NCBI GenBank assembly: GCA_028277195.1
Contig: JANQGS010000170.1
Location: 1-5,983, forward strand
Source of the DNA: Candidatus Gastranaerophilales bacterium
GTDB taxonomy: Bacteria; Cyanobacteriota; Vampirovibrionia; Gastranaerophilales; UBA9971
Reading direction: 5' to 3'
DNA: 5,983 bases
The stretch's first letter is position 1, and each line of letters begins with the position of its first letter. The position numbers and the translations under genes are program-made. Below, piece after piece: positions 4,719 through 5,983 of the stretch. The notes under the pieces are model-generated. The model saw only the letters and a list, made by a program, of their open reading frames with translations. It made no database searches and was not told where the DNA came from.

Positions 4719-5827
4719 TCAACCTGTACCGGCATTATAAGACAGGTTACATCGCTGTCATCGTCTGTTTTATAGAGAGTTCCCGCCAGGGCTGTGTCAA
4801 ATTCAACCTGTACACCTTCAGATTCAATTACTTTTATAAAATCCTGTATATACCTGTAATTAAAAGCTATTGTTAAATCATCGAATGTATACGCGATTTC
4901 TGTTTCATCACAGGAGTCGCCTAAATCAGGAGCGTCAGCTGTTATTTTTAAATTATTTTTACTAAAGAAAAACTTTACAATATTTGTTCTTTCATTAACC
5001 ATTGTAGATACCCTGTCAAGGGCAACCATAAACTTTTCCCTGTTTATAACGGCTTTTTTAACGTAGTTCTTAGGGACTAATTGCTCGTAGTTAGGGTACT
5101 GACCTTCAATAAGCCTTGAGGTAATGTACCTGTCGGTTAATTTAAACAAAATCTGGGAGTTTTTAACCGTTATTAATACTGTTTTATCTTCGGAACCGGT
5201 TAATATATTGGAGAATTCCTTTAGGGTCCTTGACGGGATAATAGCTGAAAAGCTCTTATTATCCTTATTTTCGATATTTTCCCTGACCGTTGCGAGCCTG
5301 TTACCGTCCAGGGCTACCATTTCAAGGTTATTACCGCTTATTTTACAGAAAACACCGCTCAGGACATTATTTATATCATATGTAGCAGTTGCAAAAATTG
5401 TTTGTTTAACGGCTTTCAGGAAGGGTTCGATTTCTATTTCAATAAAATCTTCTGATTCAGGGTATTCTACGGGTGGAAATTCAGTGGAGACAATACCTTT
5501 AACGTCGAATTTTGATGAATTACACCTTATTTGTACGGTATTACTTTCTTTTTCAAGGTTAAAGTCAATATTTTCATCAGGCAATTTTGATATAATCTCG
5601 TTTAATTTCCTGGCAGGAAGGGTTATACTACCGGGTTCTGATATATGGGCTTTTATTTTCATTTCAATATAAATATCAAGGTCGGTCGCGCTTAGTTTTA
5701 TTTCATTATTATCAACCGTATCAAGTAAAACATTAGATAAAACAGGTTGTATGCCCCTTATGGCGGCTGCTTTTGTAACTACGGACAGGGCATTGTTTAT
5801 GATATCTTTTTTAACTGAAAATTTCAT
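4715..5827 (-). CDS. dnaN: DNA polymerase III subunit beta (sliding clamp)
   Basis: This 370-residue protein is the ring-shaped processivity clamp that holds DNA polymerase III and many repair proteins on DNA. Its length is close to the 366 residues of the E. coli protein. Three repeated clamp folds occupy about 1-125, 126-250 and 251-370. Recognisable family positions are LSATDLDIYIE (45-55), ALDGNRLATV (172-181), SRLIEGQYPNYEQLVP (237-252), FNYRYIQDFIK (322-332) and the C-terminal CLIMPVQ (362-368), part of the binding pocket for clamp-binding motifs. The usual histidine of the T-D-G-H-R-L-A block is asparagine here. CAGGAG (5845-5840) precedes the ATG by 12 bases, a long but usable spacing. 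No dnaA or recF is adjacent on the visible side. It converges on the PAP2-family gene with overlapping stop codons. Confidence 0.97.
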   Translation of the reverse strand: MKFSVKKDIINNALSVVTKAAAIRGIQPVLSNVLLDTVDNNEIKLSATDLDIYIEMKIKAHISEPGSITLPARKLNEIISKLPDENIDFNLEKESNTVQIRCNSSKFDVKGIVSTEFPPVEYPESEDFIEIEIEPFLKAVKQTIFATATYDINNVLSGVFCKISGNNLEMVALDGNRLATVRENIENKDNKSFSAIIPSRTLKEFSNILTGSEDKTVLITVKNSQILFKLTDRYITSRLIEGQYPNYEQLVPKNYVKKAVINREKFMVALDRVSTMVNERTNIVKFFFSKNNLKITADAPDLGDSCDETEIAYTFDDLTIAFNYRYIQDFIKVIESEGVQVEFDTALAGTLYKTDDDSDVTCLIMPVQVD

Positions 5828-5881
5828 ATTTTTTTAAAACTCCTGATTACTTAAATCCAACCTTTTTGAAAATTTTTAACC

Positions 5882-5983
5882 TATACTAAAATGAGTTTGA
5901 ATTTCGGAAAACCGGCAAAGCCGGATTTTCCAAAATCCATCGCTCCTGCTTCGCCATACCGCTCCAAGCGTTAGCAGTTAAAA
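5882..5983 (+). repeat. Dispersed repeat copy 3, right end cut by window
   Basis: The copy begins with TATACT (5882-5887) and matches copy 2 with a single difference in its first 50 bases. The first hairpin is complete (core 5906-5931). In the second half it has diverged: CATACCGCTCC replaces CTATACTGCTCC, one base is missing, and the loop sequence differs. The right terminal inverted repeat, if present, lies outside the window. It sits 54 bases upstream of dnaN with its promoter-bearing end pointing away from dnaN. The CCGGC/GCCGG stem followed by TTTT on the minus strand could weakly stop transcripts heading into dnaN, but the T run is short. Confidence 0.85.

Noticed and set aside
4673..4876. 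67-codon plus-strand frame across the PAP2-family and dnaN ends
   Set aside because: It overlaps two well-supported genes in other frames, is Cys/Tyr-rich, and has no family resemblance.
5124..5672. 182-codon plus-strand open frame
   Set aside because: It lies wholly antisense within dnaN, whose protein matches the sliding clamp throughout; the serine/leucine-rich translation is typical of a shadow frame.
1..5983. CRISPR array or tandem repeat system
   Set aside because: The repeats are kilobases apart with genes between them, about 131 bp long, and lack regular spacers or cas genes.

Overview
This is an AT-rich bacterial chromosome window with seven complete protein genes. It also holds three copies of a dispersed structured repeat, all in the same orientation; two are cut by the window edges. 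Two genes have classical Sec signal peptides, and with the standard set of housekeeping genes this suggests a Gram-negative-type (diderm) bacterium. I cannot place the phylum from the sequence. The style resembles uncultured lineages such as Elusimicrobiota and their relatives, but that is only an impression.

Layout from left to right. Positions 1-98 are the right part of repeat copy 1. A promoter-like stretch follows, then two plus-strand genes for exported proteins: a 151-residue protein of unknown function (189-644) and a 302-residue TPR protein (703-1611). Converging on them from the minus strand, with a 2-base gap, is a HicA-HicB toxin-antitoxin pair (2211 down to 1614). Its promoter carries a clear dyad that is a good candidate HicB operator. 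Repeat copy 2 (2251-2381) lies just beyond that promoter. It separates the toxin-antitoxin pair from a tight plus-strand run: rsgA (ribosome-maturation GTPase, 2430-3419), an IspA-type prenyl diphosphate synthase (3403-4269) and a divergent PAP2/YuiD membrane protein (4269-4718). These three genes overlap end to end and look like one operon. The minus-strand dnaN gene (sliding clamp, 5827-4715) converges on that operon, and the two stop codons share a TTAA. Upstream of dnaN is repeat copy 3 (from 5882, running off the window).

How the genes fit together. The rsgA-ispA-PAP2 run joins ribosome assembly to isoprenoid synthesis; the PAP2-like protein next to ispA may act on a prenyl phosphate, which is inference. 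hicAB is an accessory module. The repeat is the least ordinary part of the window. It has imperfect 24-bp terminal inverted repeats ending in TATACT/AGTATA, two internal stem-loops, and a right end that supplies a -10-like TATAAT or TATAAA facing the next gene. It looks like a non-autonomous MITE-type element that may supply promoters. I found no CRISPR array, tRNA, rRNA or transposase gene, and no convincing new multi-gene system.
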